64,000 bases of DNA, taken from the NCBI GenBank assembly GCA_019358975.1, contig JAHHIL010000011.1, positions 54,508 to 118,507 on the forward strand. Direction: 5' to 3'. Shown here piece after piece: positions 18,262 through 26,200 of this stretch (positions are counted from its first letter, which is position 1; every line of letters begins with the position of its first letter). Under the pieces are notes generated by a model. That model was not told where the DNA came from. It saw only the letters and a list, made by a program, of their open reading frames with translations, and did no database searches. The position numbers were made by a program, and so were the translations under genes. Source of the DNA: Trichocoleus desertorum ATA4-8-CV12 (lineage in GTDB: Bacteria; Cyanobacteriota; Cyanobacteriia; FACHB-46).

Positions 18262-19836
18262 CTATGAGGCAGAAGTCACCAGTTGTTTCTCCGTCGGGGC
18301 GATCGGAGCCGTCAAAGCTTCCTCTAAGTCAGCTCGGCCTAGCTTACCTTCGAGGATATTCATCACTTCACGGCCAAAATCATTGGGATTTTGCTTCCAG
18401 GCTTGCAAACAAACCTCACCAAAGAACGAACCCATAGGTTCTGGATTCCACAGCAGTTTCTTGGCAGTCCAAGGCATCAAGCTCATGGGGTCGTAACCAG
18501 CCTGCAAAATTCCTTTATCTAGAGCGTATTCTTCTAGATGAGTATGGGGTTGCAAGCCAATAAAGAAGATGGCAGGCTCTACCTTATCTGCACCGAAGAT
18601 ACTCTCCAATTCCCGGTGATAGGCGATCGTTTGCCGAATCGTTTCGGGTCGCTCGTCAATCACATTAAACGAATAGTTCACAGAAACGACATCGTTAAAG
18701 CCCGCCGCCTTGAGGTCACGGCAGTTTTGCAGTACTGTGCGCAAGTTGTAGCCCATCCGCATTTTACGAACTAGCTCCTGAGAACCACTGGTAATGCCGA
18801 TCTCAAAGTAGTTCATGCCAGTTTTGACCATCAGGTCGCAGAGCTGCGGAGTCAGGTTATCCGCTCGGATGTAAGCAGCCCAGTGAACGTCTTGCATGCC
18901 CGAATCAACAATTTTTTGCAGTAGTTCGATCGCGTCATCAATGTACTTGCGGGCGGGAATAAACTGGGCGTCGGTAAACCAAAAGTTGCGAATGCCGCGA
19001 TCGTAGAGTTGCCGCATTTCAGCCACCACCTCGTCGGCTGGATTCACCCGGACTTGCTTTCCTTCCACCACTGTATAGACGCAGTAGCAGCAGTTATGAG
19101 GGCATCCCCGCTTGGTTTGCACCCCTACATAGAAGTCGCTCTCTTGGAAGTAGTATTCAAACTCAGGCCAGATGCTGTTGATGTAGTCGTAGTTGCAGGC
19201 CGTTTTCTGGATTGGCGTGGGCCACTCATGAATCAAGCGATCGCGCGGTTTGGCTTCTCCCACCACATAACAGCGCTCATCTCGAAAGTCTTGGCCTCGA
19301 AGCAGCTTCTCCAGCAGCGTTTCACCTTCCCCAACAGACACAATCGTGCCTGCGGGCAACTTCTTGCCTAACTGCTCATAAAAGACGCTAACCGCTCCCC
19401 CACCCACCACTAGGCGAGCTTCCGGGTGATATTTTTGCGATCGCTTCAAACCACGCTTAATCAAGCCCAAATTACGCCAAAGTTCTGCATAGTAGGCACT
19501 GGTAACTCGGAAACCGCCCAAAGCCCCCCGCAGCTTCACAAAAGGGTTGCGAGCGTAGAAAAACTCAAAGGCATATTGCAAGGGATTGCCGCCCCGACCT
19601 CCAACAGGCGCGTAGATCTGAATGTCTCGCCACGAAAAAACTAGCAACGTCGGTCGAAACTGATCTACACAAGCATCTAGAGCGGAAGCAAAATCTAGCG
19701 GCGGCACCGTTCCCAAATCAAAAATCCGTTGTTCTAATTTGGGAAACAGCTTATGCAAATGATCGGCTAGATAGACAACTCCTAGAGGGAAGATCGGATT
19801 GCAAGGAAGGCGAACGTAGAGAACTCGATGGTGCAT
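18262..19836 (-). CDS. B12-binding-type radical SAM protein
   Basis: About 524 residues. The N-terminal third has the layout of a cobalamin-binding fold (VLYVRLPCNPIFPLGVVYLA start, VVGGGAV strand), and the radical SAM core carries CxxxCxxC at Cys246, Cys250 and Cys253 (numbered from the GTG) in RGCPHNCCYC. The family resembles BchE-like and related cyanobacterial radical SAM enzymes, one group of which is annotated as linked to photosystem II high-light acclimation; I cannot confirm membership. I chose ATG at 19836; an in-frame GTG lies just upstream. Confidence 0.85.
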   Translation of the reverse strand: MHHRVLYVRLPCNPIFPLGVVYLADHLHKLFPKLEQRIFDLGTVPPLDFASALDACVDQFRPTLLVFSWRDIQIYAPVGGRGGNPLQYAFEFFYARNPFVKLRGALGGFRVTSAYYAELWRNLGLIKRGLKRSQKYHPEARLVVGGGAVSVFYEQLGKKLPAGTIVSVGEGETLLEKLLRGQDFRDERCYVVGEAKPRDRLIHEWPTPIQKTACNYDYINSIWPEFEYYFQESDFYVGVQTKRGCPHNCCYCVYTVVEGKQVRVNPADEVVAEMRQLYDRGIRNFWFTDAQFIPARKYIDDAIELLQKIVDSGMQDVHWAAYIRADNLTPQLCDLMVKTGMNYFEIGITSGSQELVRKMRMGYNLRTVLQNCRDLKAAGFNDVVSVNYSFNVIDERPETIRQTIAYHRELESIFGADKVEPAIFFIGLQPHTHLEEYALDKGILQAGYDPMSLMPWTAKKLLWNPEPMGSFFGEVCLQAWKQNPNDFGREVMNILEGKLGRADLEEALTAPIAPTEKQLVTSAS

Positions 19837-20387
19837 CACGGTGTGGTGTTAAGAATTTTTGAGTCTCACAATCAAGCTTAGAGAAGAATTTTCAGGGTGG
19901 GATGAGCGGTTAAGCCACCTAGAACCAGTCGAGGCAAATGAGGTTGCCTACGTGTCACTGGCAGTTCTGGGTTCAAATCTTTAAAGACAAACTCAACCAC
20001 ATCGGCATGTTTACATCAATTCTGAAAATTGTTTTATATAACTTTACGATACCATTGGCATTCCTAGTTGGCATGGTGATTTTTCGCTCCCACTTAAAAA
20101 AGCTGAGCACCTGGCTCTGGAATAGAGCCTCCTAAATGCGTTTGTAATTTTGTATCTGTAGCTTTGTAAAAAGTTCGTGAATTCTTTGTGAATTCTGGTC
20201 AGTTCAATAATTCAGTAGGCACCCCAATCAGCAGCTTTCCAATCCGATATATCTCTCTCTCGATAGAGATATTGACATAGACATGGGATCAAGAAACTAG
20301 ATGGTAGTCATGTTTACAGCTACCGGGGATCGAGAGTGATAGTGTTCCGAATATAAGTCTACCTAAAGCGTTAAGCTCCTCAAAGTT
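19837..20387. other. Intergenic region with a doubtful small ORF
   Basis: A 551-base spacer between divergent genes. One frame from ATG 20007 to 20135 would encode a 42-residue peptide with a single hydrophobic segment (NFTIPLAFLVGMVIF), but it lacks a ribosome-binding site and I do not recognise it. A T-loop-like GGTTCAAATC at 19970-19979 is not part of a foldable tRNA. Confidence 0.4.
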
Positions 20388-20738
20388 ATGGCTCAACTCC
20401 TTGATCCAGTCCCATCTGACCAGCCCAATCGGATTTTTTGCTGCTATGTTAACGCCACTAGCCAAATTCAGATTGCTCGGATTACGAATATAGCGAATTG
20501 GTATTTTGAGCGGGTCGTGTTTCCAGGCCAACGGCTACTGTTTGAAGCACTCCCAGAGGCTCAATTAGAGATTCATACAGGCATGATGGCAAGTGCTATA
20601 TTATCGGACAAGATCCCCTGTGTCCAACTTTGGATTGAAGCTGAGGTATATCCAAGCATTGATGCAGTGGGTGAGCAGCGTAAAGAAGAGAAAAATGAAG
20701 GGCTCAGCGTCACAGAATCTTTGGCGGCTACAGCTTGA
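20388..20738 (+). CDS. DUF1830 family protein
   Basis: A 116-residue protein of the cyanobacteria-restricted DUF1830 family. The conserved block is NRIFCCYVNATSQIQIARI, followed by NWYFERVVFPGQRLLFEA and the EIHTG stretch (residues ~14-65). Its function is unknown. The C-terminal ~25 residues (KEEKNEGLSVTESLAATA) are low-complexity and outside the domain. A 14 bp tandem duplication follows the gene (20773-20800). Confidence 0.8.
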   Translation: MAQLLDPVPSDQPNRIFCCYVNATSQIQIARITNIANWYFERVVFPGQRLLFEALPEAQLEIHTGMMASAILSDKIPCVQLWIEAEVYPSIDAVGEQRKEEKNEGLSVTESLAATA

Positions 20739-20904
20739 CGTGAATTCAGCCTGAGGAGTGATTGCAGATAAAACAAGCTGAATGAGACAAGCTGAATGAG
20801 AAACTTTAGGGTTTCCAATCTGTGGAAGTCCCACTTAATACATAGGTTAATTTCGCTGAAATGATGATAATAGGAAGACGAAAGTCATCAGTCTGTAAAT
20901 AGTT

Positions 20905-21342
20905 TTGAATCTACCCTCGTTTCTCTGGCTTTGGAGAATTGCTGCCTGGTCAATGGGCTTCTCGCTTTTGGCCTACGTGCTTTTAGCCATGACTGGCGTC
21001 TGGATGTCTCAAGTTCGATCCACTGGCCAACCTCATCCAAACTGGTTGCGATCGCTGCACTACACCCTTGGTAGAATTCTTGGTTTGCTAGTGCTGCTGT
21101 TGCTAGGAATTGGCTTAGTAGGAACTGTAGGACATTATGGCTCCTTGGGCCATTCCATTCATTTGCCTGCTGGCTTAATCGTGGTGGCTTTAGTTGCGAT
21201 TTCTTTCTGGAGTGCCACCCAAATCAACCCTGAACGTAGTTGGGCGCGATCGCTGCACATCAGCACCAACCTAATTCTGTTCTTAGGGTTTATTTGGGTT
21301 TCGGTCACAGGCTGGGACGTAGTACAAAAATATTTACCCTAG
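20905..21342 (+). CDS. DUF4079-like membrane protein
   Basis: A 145-residue protein with four hydrophobic helices (about 5-32, 55-75, 82-100, 120-138) and histidines on helices (RSLHYTLGRILG, GHSIHLPAG, ARSLHISTN). This resembles the DUF4079/cytochrome b561-like membrane proteins of cyanobacteria and could bind haem, which is inference. The start is TTG at 20905; starting later at the ATG 20953 would cut into the first membrane helix. Confidence 0.7.
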   Translation: MNLPSFLWLWRIAAWSMGFSLLAYVLLAMTGVWMSQVRSTGQPHPNWLRSLHYTLGRILGLLVLLLLGIGLVGTVGHYGSLGHSIHLPAGLIVVALVAISFWSATQINPERSWARSLHISTNLILFLGFIWVSVTGWDVVQKYLP

Positions 21343-21396
21343 CTAGAACCCAGAAAAAAGCACCAACCTTAAGAGATAGAGTGTTACAGGCATAAC

Positions 21397-21438
21397 TTCC
21401 GTAAAAATCCCCCGCTTGGGGGAATGCTATTTACGGAA
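21397..21438 (+). promoter_or_regulatory. Nested hairpin upstream of a small gene
   Basis: A perfect 9 bp outer stem TTCCGTAAA/TTTACGGAA (21397-21405 with 21430-21438) encloses an inner CCCCC-GCTT-GGGGG hairpin (21409-21422). It lies between a finished gene and the next gene's start 54 bases later. There is no T-tract, so a leader structure or repeat element is more likely than a terminator. Confidence 0.5.
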
Positions 21439-21491
21439 TCTTCAGTAAATATGCTGAATATCTACTGGTACGCTGCTCTAAATTTTCAGCT

Positions 21492-21761
21492 ATGTCTTAC
21501 CGTCCTGTCTCTCGTGGGTTCGTGGTCATCGATCCAAATGGAATGCCTCTACTAGAAGCATCTCAGCAAGGACGTTACGCTTTAGTGTTTTTAAGCCAAG
21601 CAGATGTAATTCGCTATCGTCAGCGAGTGACAGAAGTACGCAAGGCTGCTAAACAAGATTATGCGATCGCTGCTATGCCCATGCATCGAATTCAGCGCTT
21701 GCTCAGTCAAGAAAAAGTAGGCTTCTGCGTAATCCAGAATTGGGATGCAGTTGCCGCTTAA
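21492..21761 (+). CDS. Hypothetical protein
   Basis: An 89-residue soluble protein with no domain I recognise. It begins MSYRPVSRGFVVIDPNGMPLL and has a basic helical middle (QADVIRYRQRVTEVRKAAKQD). Composition and codon use fit neighbouring genes, and a HIP1-like octamer lies in frame. It follows the nested hairpin at 21397-21438 and is convergent with the STAS gene, separated by a 16 bp tandem duplication. Confidence 0.6.
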   Translation: MSYRPVSRGFVVIDPNGMPLLEASQQGRYALVFLSQADVIRYRQRVTEVRKAAKQDYAIAAMPMHRIQRLLSQEKVGFCVIQNWDAVAA

Positions 21762-21819
21762 TGGGTTAGAGTTGCTTGCTCGAAGTTACTTGTCCAGAAG
21801 CCATCACTTCCAGAAGCCA

Positions 21820-22110
21820 TCACTTCTGTTTGAAGTGTTGCAAAATTCCGGAAATCTCTAAAATTACTTTAACCTGTGGCTTCACGCCTTGCAGAGCGAA
21901 CTTAGCCCCTCGTTGGCGAGACTTCATGAGACCCTCTAGGATCACCTTAGTTCCGTCTGGATCAACAAACTGAGTTGCACTCAAATCAAGCACAACGCCT
22001 CCACCTGCTTGAATCTTTGCTTCCAGATCTTGGGCCAAAAACGTAGCAGTGCAGCAGTCAATCCGCTTCGGAGCACGAACAATTACAGGAACGGTTACAG
22101 AGTTAGACAT
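21820..22110 (-). CDS. STAS-domain protein without phospho-acceptor serine
   Basis: A 96-residue STAS domain protein. Fold landmarks are clear (ATFLAQDLEAKI, GGGVVLDLSATQFVDPDGTKVI, then RQRGAKFALQGVKPQVKVILEI). The usual D-S-(S/T/A)-G regulatory motif is D50-P51-D52-G53, so no serine is available for a partner kinase and an acidic residue stands in the loop. This could mimic a permanently modified state or mean kinase-independent function. A strong hairpin covers its start codon (22102-22138). Confidence 0.85.
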   Translation of the reverse strand: MSNSVTVPVIVRAPKRIDCCTATFLAQDLEAKIQAGGGVVLDLSATQFVDPDGTKVILEGLMKSRQRGAKFALQGVKPQVKVILEISGILQHFKQK

Positions 22111-22138
22111 AGGACATCACCTCGTAGTCCTATCTAAC
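22102..22138 (-). promoter_or_regulatory. Start-codon hairpin on the STAS mRNA
   Basis: On the minus strand two stems of 6 bp stack with a 2-base bulge: GUUAGA/UCUAAC (22133-22138 with 22102-22107) and UAGGAC/GUCCUA (22127-22132 with 22110-22115). The 11-base loop holds the Shine-Dalgarno GAGGUGAU and the AUG of the STAS gene sits at the bulge. Such a fold should limit ribosome access and may be temperature- or protein-responsive, which is inference. Confidence 0.6.
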
Positions 22139-22381
22139 GCTGTAGGCAGTTACAGCACATCCGTAAAAATCGATTTGTATCTTAGGCTACTCTTGAGCCT
22201 CCTCCGTGTGATTGCGGCTGTGCTGTAACAACTCGCATTACATTTGGGGATGAGGCAGCTTTTGAACTTTGCTTTTGAACTTTCATAAGGTTGGCATGTT
22301 CTGCCCCTAGAGCGGCGCAACAGCAAGAGTTAGCCTACAGTGGAAAAAGAGTATTCTTCAGCGCGATCGCGAGATTAAACT

Positions 22382-23014
22382 GTGTCTTCAGAGTCCCCTA
22401 CTCCTCTTGATTTAACCTCCCCTCCTGTAGCGTCATCGCCCATAACCTCAAGCCAGTCCCTAGAGCTAGCTAGCTTTGGCATCTCACCCTTGATCCGTCT
22501 GACCCTCCTAGGACTCTACGCAGCTTTAACGGTACCGTTGCCTTTTTTGACTCAAGTGACCAGTGCTCCCGTACCTCCTAGCTGGCTTTGGGTGGGCATT
22601 ACCCTTGGCGCAATCGCCCTTTACGCCGCCTTGAGTGAGCAGGTGGTATTAAACCGAGAGGGAATTCAAGTGACCTACCCACGTTGGGTGCCTGGATGGT
22701 TACGTCGAGGCTGGGTACTGCCGTGGAAAGAAGTTCAAGCTTTGAAGCCACGCTCCACTGGGCAAGGAGGCTTAGTTTACTACTTCTTAAGTAAAGCTGG
22801 AAAAGCTTATTTGCTGCCCATGCGCGTCTCTGGATTTGCCAAGTTAGTGCAACAAGTGCAACAACAAACAGGCATTGATACAACCGATGTACGGCCTCTA
22901 GCCCAACCCTGGATGTACTTGATTTTGTTAGGGTTGACGCTCATGTTATTAGCAGTAGACAGTTGGACGATTTGGACAGTCTGGACACAGGGATACCCCT
23001 CTCCCTTAAACTAA
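22382..23014 (+). CDS. Conserved membrane protein, function unknown
   Basis: A 210-residue protein with a Pro/Ser-rich N-terminus (first ~30 residues), two hydrophobic helices (about 39-58 and 66-87), a soluble PH-like middle (LSEQVVLNREGIQVTYPRW, WKEVQALKPR) and a C-terminal helix (about 178-192). This layout resembles small bacterial PH-domain membrane proteins. The start is GTG at 22382. The downstream ABC ATPase gene follows almost at once, so they probably form an operon and this could be a helper of the transporter. Confidence 0.7.
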   Translation: MSSESPTPLDLTSPPVASSPITSSQSLELASFGISPLIRLTLLGLYAALTVPLPFLTQVTSAPVPPSWLWVGITLGAIALYAALSEQVVLNREGIQVTYPRWVPGWLRRGWVLPWKEVQALKPRSTGQGGLVYYFLSKAGKAYLLPMRVSGFAKLVQQVQQQTGIDTTDVRPLAQPWMYLILLGLTLMLLAVDSWTIWTVWTQGYPSPLN

Positions 23015-23051
23015 GTTGACGGTCTGTGGACGCCAAGATAGTACCCTGCCA

Positions 23052-23801
23052 ATGGAACAAACTGCCCAAATGCATTTGCAGCAGGTTAATTTAGCCGCTT
23101 CAGTTGGAGCCCACTATCTGCTGCAAAACATCTCTTTTGAAGTGTTTCAGGGCGATCGCATTGTCCTGGTAGGGCCATCCGGGGCAGGCAAAACCTCCCT
23201 GCTGCGATTGCTCAATCGCCTGATCGAACCCACGCAGGGAGCCATCTATCTAGACAACCAAGAAATTCAGCAAATTCCAGTCATTCAGTTGCGGCGGCAA
23301 ATTGTTTTAGTGCCTCAAGAATCCAAACTTTTGGGCATGACCGTGGAAGCGGCGCTAACCTATCCCTTGACACTGCAAGACCTCCCTCGCACCACCATTA
23401 CCCAACGTTTGCAGTACTGGCTAGAACAACTGAACATTCCCTCCGATTGGCTAGACCGCACCGAGGTGCAACTTTCGGTCGGTCAACGGCAAGTAGTCGC
23501 GATCGCACGAGCCTTGATGCTGCAACCCAAGATTCTGCTCCTCGATGAACCCACATCAGCGCTAGATGCAGGGCGAGCCGCGCATGTGCTCAAAGTTTTA
23601 ACCGAGGTGGCAGAAAGTGGCCAAATCACCCTCTTAATGGTCAATCATCAACTCGATTTGGCTCAACAGTTTTGTACCCGCCTCCTGTATTTACAGCAAG
23701 GCCAACTCCTCAAAAACTTGCCAAGCCAAGCCATAGACTGGGCCGACCTACGCCACACCTTAATTCAAGTAGAAACCGCAGCCGCTCAAGAGTGGATGTG
23801 A
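23052..23801 (+). CDS. ABC transporter ATP-binding protein (FetA/YbbL-like)
   Basis: A single ABC ATPase domain of about 249 residues. All motifs are present: Walker A GPSGAGKTS, Q-loop VPQES, signature LSVGQRQVVAIARAL (LSVGQ instead of LSGGQ), Walker B ILLLDEPTSALD and the switch histidine in VNHQ. The closest type by eye is FetA (YbbL), the ATPase of the FetAB metal exporter, but no permease gene is adjacent. The ATG at 23052 was chosen; a TTG at 23016, two bases from the previous stop, is an alternative that would add 12 residues. Confidence 0.88.
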   Translation: MEQTAQMHLQQVNLAASVGAHYLLQNISFEVFQGDRIVLVGPSGAGKTSLLRLLNRLIEPTQGAIYLDNQEIQQIPVIQLRRQIVLVPQESKLLGMTVEAALTYPLTLQDLPRTTITQRLQYWLEQLNIPSDWLDRTEVQLSVGQRQVVAIARALMLQPKILLLDEPTSALDAGRAAHVLKVLTEVAESGQITLLMVNHQLDLAQQFCTRLLYLQQGQLLKNLPSQAIDWADLRHTLIQVETAAAQEWM

Positions 23802-23808
23802 GCAAGCG

Positions 23809-24597
23809 TTAAAAATGGCGACCATCACTAGTAGCCATGCGGGAAGCAGCAGGCGCAGGCAAAACCCCTGGTCTTGCAGGTGAACGCTCCGACCCTAGCG
23901 GAGAGACAGGCGTCAAAACCTCTAAATTAAATCGATAACCAACGTTGCGAACCGTTTGAATTAAGCTGGGTTGGCGAGGATCTAGCTCAATTTTCTTGCG
24001 CAAGGACAGAACATGAGTATCGACGGTTCTAGGGTTATCGATTTCATCGGGCCAAGCTCGACGTAACAACTCGGAGCGGCTTAAGGGAGAACCGCCCGCT
24101 TGAGCCAGAATGTATAGCAAACTAAACTCTTGCGGGGTCAGATCAATAAACTCACCTTGAAAGCGGGCTCGGCGTTGGACTAAGTCAATCGTGAGATCTC
24201 CATACTCCAACTGTAGAGGGGCAACCACTGAACGAGTGCGTCGAGTCAGGGCTTCTACTCTAGCTTGGAACTCCTGCATCCCAAAAGGCTTAGTGAGATA
24301 ATCATCAGCCCCCGCTTTTAGCCCTTCTACAATATCTGCTTCAGTATTGCGAGCCGATAGCATCAAAATCATTGACTGCTGCTGTTGCTGCAACCAGCGA
24401 CAGAACTCTAATCCATCTCCACCGGACAGGTCAGAGTCAAGGATAACTAAGGTGGGTTGGCGACTTTGGAACACCTCTCTAGCTTGGTGGATATCGGCTG
24501 ATTGATGAACCCAGTAACCTGCTTGCTGCAGATGCCAACCGAGCAGCGATCGCAGGTGAGGGTTTCCTTCCACTATTTGAACACAGACAGCTCCCAC
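23809..24597 (-). CDS. OmpR/PhoB-type response regulator with atypical receiver (possibly NblR-like)
   Basis: A 262-residue receiver plus winged-helix regulator. The receiver keeps Asp54 (VILDSDLSGGDG), Ser81 and Lys103 (LTKPFG), but the acidic pair that binds Mg2+ reads VEGN (Glu10-Gly11) instead of ED/DD. The winged helix is standard (LTPQEFSLLYILAQAGG, NPRTVDTHVLSLRKKIE, TVRNVGYRF). About 35 Pro/Ser-rich residues trail it. An atypical receiver with an NtcA-type promoter suggests a nitrogen-stress regulator such as NblR, which is known to act independently of phosphorylation; this assignment is inference. The start is GTG. Confidence 0.85.
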   Translation of the reverse strand: MGAVCVQIVEGNPHLRSLLGWHLQQAGYWVHQSADIHQAREVFQSRQPTLVILDSDLSGGDGLEFCRWLQQQQQSMILMLSARNTEADIVEGLKAGADDYLTKPFGMQEFQARVEALTRRTRSVVAPLQLEYGDLTIDLVQRRARFQGEFIDLTPQEFSLLYILAQAGGSPLSRSELLRRAWPDEIDNPRTVDTHVLSLRKKIELDPRQPSLIQTVRNVGYRFNLEVLTPVSPLGSERSPARPGVLPAPAASRMATSDGRHF

Positions 24598-24630
24598 GGA
24601 GGCGTACTTTCCTTTGAGTGATTGTCCTCC

Positions 24631-24672
24631 AACTTAACAGAGCATTTGTCATGGGTTTGTAACCCCTGCTAC
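24631..24672 (-). promoter_or_regulatory. NtcA-type activated promoter of the response-regulator gene
   Basis: On the minus strand, GTA-N8-TAC occurs at 24659-24672 (the motif is its own reverse complement), followed after exactly 22 bases by TAAGTT (24636-24631), matching the -10 pattern TAN3T. This is the known class II NtcA layout GTAN8TAC-N20-24-TAN3T. Transcription would start near 24624, about 27 bases before the GTG start codon. Confidence 0.6.
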
Positions 24673-24988
24673 TCCCCTCATGGCTGCTGAACGAAGAAAT
24701 TATAGTATCTGTCCCTGAGGCTATGACTTCTGGCCCATAGGACAGCTACAGGTTAAGGGTAGAATATGAATATCAACATCCCTCGATTCTCAGCTCACCC
24801 GTAGTAACGGAATTCTTAACACTAACCGGGGTTTACTCGTTGAAGGTGGTGAAGTATTACCAACAGCGCTTGTAGTAGTGAGTCAATTAGGCCCAACCCG
24901 AGAGCGGCATTGCGATCGCCTCAACCAAAGCAGCCTAATCTACATGTCCATACTATTTCCGCAAATTAACGACCTAACCTTAACAACT

Positions 24989-25231
24989 ATGCTTCAAGAT
25001 ACTCAGACCATCCGCTACTATCAAAAACTCTCCGATGCCCTTGGCGAACTTTGGAACCGGGGCTATCGCTTCGATGATTTGCGTCTCTACGTCGATGGCT
25101 ATCTAGCCGCTCTCCGACACGCTAATACAATCGAGCCCTACCAAATCCACCGTTTAGAAGAAGAAATTACTCGTTACCTGTACGACTCTTCGAATTTTGA
25201 GAGCCTACAATCACAGACAGACTATTACTAA
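24989..25231 (+). CDS. Small conserved cyanobacterial protein (DUF6761-like)
   Basis: An 80-residue protein if started at ATG 24989, beginning MLQDTQTIRYYQKLSDALGE. Helical segments with conserved-looking aromatic residues follow (LWNRGYRFDDLRLYVDGYLA, then LEEEITRYLYD). It looks like the small cyanobacterial family labelled DUF6761, function unknown. The frame is open upstream to a GTG-like start at 24878, but the extra 37 residues have no sensible composition. It is convergent with grxD. Confidence 0.65.
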   Translation: MLQDTQTIRYYQKLSDALGELWNRGYRFDDLRLYVDGYLAALRHANTIEPYQIHRLEEEITRYLYDSSNFESLQSQTDYY

Positions 25232-25240
25232 ATAAAGATA

Positions 25241-25273
25241 AAAAACCAAAATGGGCAGCCTTTCAACTGCCCC
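25241..25273 (-). terminator. Intrinsic terminator of the grxD transcript
   Basis: On the minus strand GGGCAG (25272-25267) pairs with CTGCCC (25258-25253) over an 8-base loop and is followed by ATTTTGGTTTTTT. It lies between the stops of the convergent grxD and DUF6761-like genes; the T-rich side serves the minus strand. Confidence 0.5.
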
Positions 25274-25347
25274 TACGTAACTTGTGCTTCCTGTCAGAGC
25301 AACCGTTAGATCGCTGAAATGACAAGCTAACTTGACCGCTCAATGTT

Positions 25348-25671
25348 CTAAGAAGCTAAAGCAACTTCCACCATCTGTTGAAGTTCGCCTTTCTGGTAAA
25401 GCTCAATCAGAATGTCCGATCCACCCACAAACTCACCATTGATGTAAACCTGGGGAATAGTGGGCCAGTTGGAGTACTCTTTAATGCCTTGCCGAATTTC
25501 GGAGTTTTCTAGAATATCAACGGTTTCGTAAGGTACACCCATCGAGTTCAAGATCTGAACTACGTTGTTGGAAAAACCACACTGGGGCATAAGCTTTGAA
25601 CCCTTCATAAACACCACAATCTTGTGCTGTTTGAGCAAAGCGTTAATTTGTTCTTGCAATTCTGGAGTCAT
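25348..25671 (-). CDS. grxD: Monothiol CGFS glutaredoxin (Grx4 family)
   Basis: A 107-residue monothiol glutaredoxin with the CGFS active site ([12 protein letters not shown]) and the glutathione/cluster-binding [16 protein letters not shown] segment. Such proteins carry [2Fe-2S] clusters and act with BolA proteins in iron-sulfur trafficking or iron sensing. The bolA gene is the next gene upstream on the same strand (148 bases), consistent with that partnership, and a terminator follows. Confidence 0.95.
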   Translation of the reverse strand: MTPELQEQINALLKQHKIVVFMKGSKLMPQCGFSNNVVQILNSMGVPYETVDILENSEIRQGIKEYSNWPTIPQVYINGEFVGGSDILIELYQKGELQQMVEVALAS

Positions 25672-25819
25672 AGCGGTTCCTAAAAATCTTGGCGATGTCC
25701 TCTATAAGATCTAGTGTACTGGCTGGTTTTCCAGGACGACTGCCCCTCGGATCAGAGTTCTGAGAGATTGGTTGGACATTCGGTGCTAACGAGATTACTT
25801 CAGCGTCTGCAACGACTCG

Positions 25820-26077
25820 TCAAACTTGACCTGAAACAGCCCAAGTTTGGGGAGTGAATGTTTTTAGAGACAGCGCATGAATCGCTTCTGTAGACATTGC
25901 GTCTCTCAGAGCGCCATACACCAACTGATGCTGTTGAACCAAGCTCTTGCCTTCAAACTGAGATGAAACGATCGTGGCTTGGTAATGGTCACCACCACCC
26001 GTCAAGTCTTGGATTTCGACCTGCGCATCGGGCAAGGCTGCTTTGATCATCGTTTCGACTTGATCTCGGCTAATCAT
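25820..26077 (-). CDS. BolA-family protein
   Basis: An 85-residue BolA domain. Typical features are the N-terminal [28 protein letters not shown] and the helix [14 protein letters not shown], followed by [11 protein letters not shown] with the invariant histidine. A Shine-Dalgarno GAGGAG precedes the ATG. The neighbouring CGFS glutaredoxin gene makes a [2Fe-2S]-bridged Grx-BolA heterodimer likely. It belongs to the mono-domain BolA group common in cyanobacteria. Confidence 0.93.
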   Translation of the reverse strand: MISRDQVETMIKAALPDAQVEIQDLTGGGDHYQATIVSSQFEGKSLVQQHQLVYGALRDAMSTEAIHALSLKTFTPQTWAVSGQV

Positions 26078-26200
26078 TCATACTCCTCTGCATGTTCTCC
26101 AATCTTGATCTAGTCTAGCTTTAGCTGGAACCTAGCAGTCAGGGCAGCCCAAGCTGATCTAGCTCTTTAAGCGCCAGTTATGGTAGATGCTGGCCTAAAC

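Noticed and set aside
19910..20000. tRNA-like segment around GGTTCAAATC
   Set aside because: No acceptor stem or anticodon arm can be folded around the T-loop-like sequence.
19938..20135. 65-codon plus-strand ORF with a hydrophobic segment
   Set aside because: No ribosome-binding site, no family recognised, and the N-terminal part has unlikely composition. A shorter 42-codon version from 20007 remains possible but unsupported.
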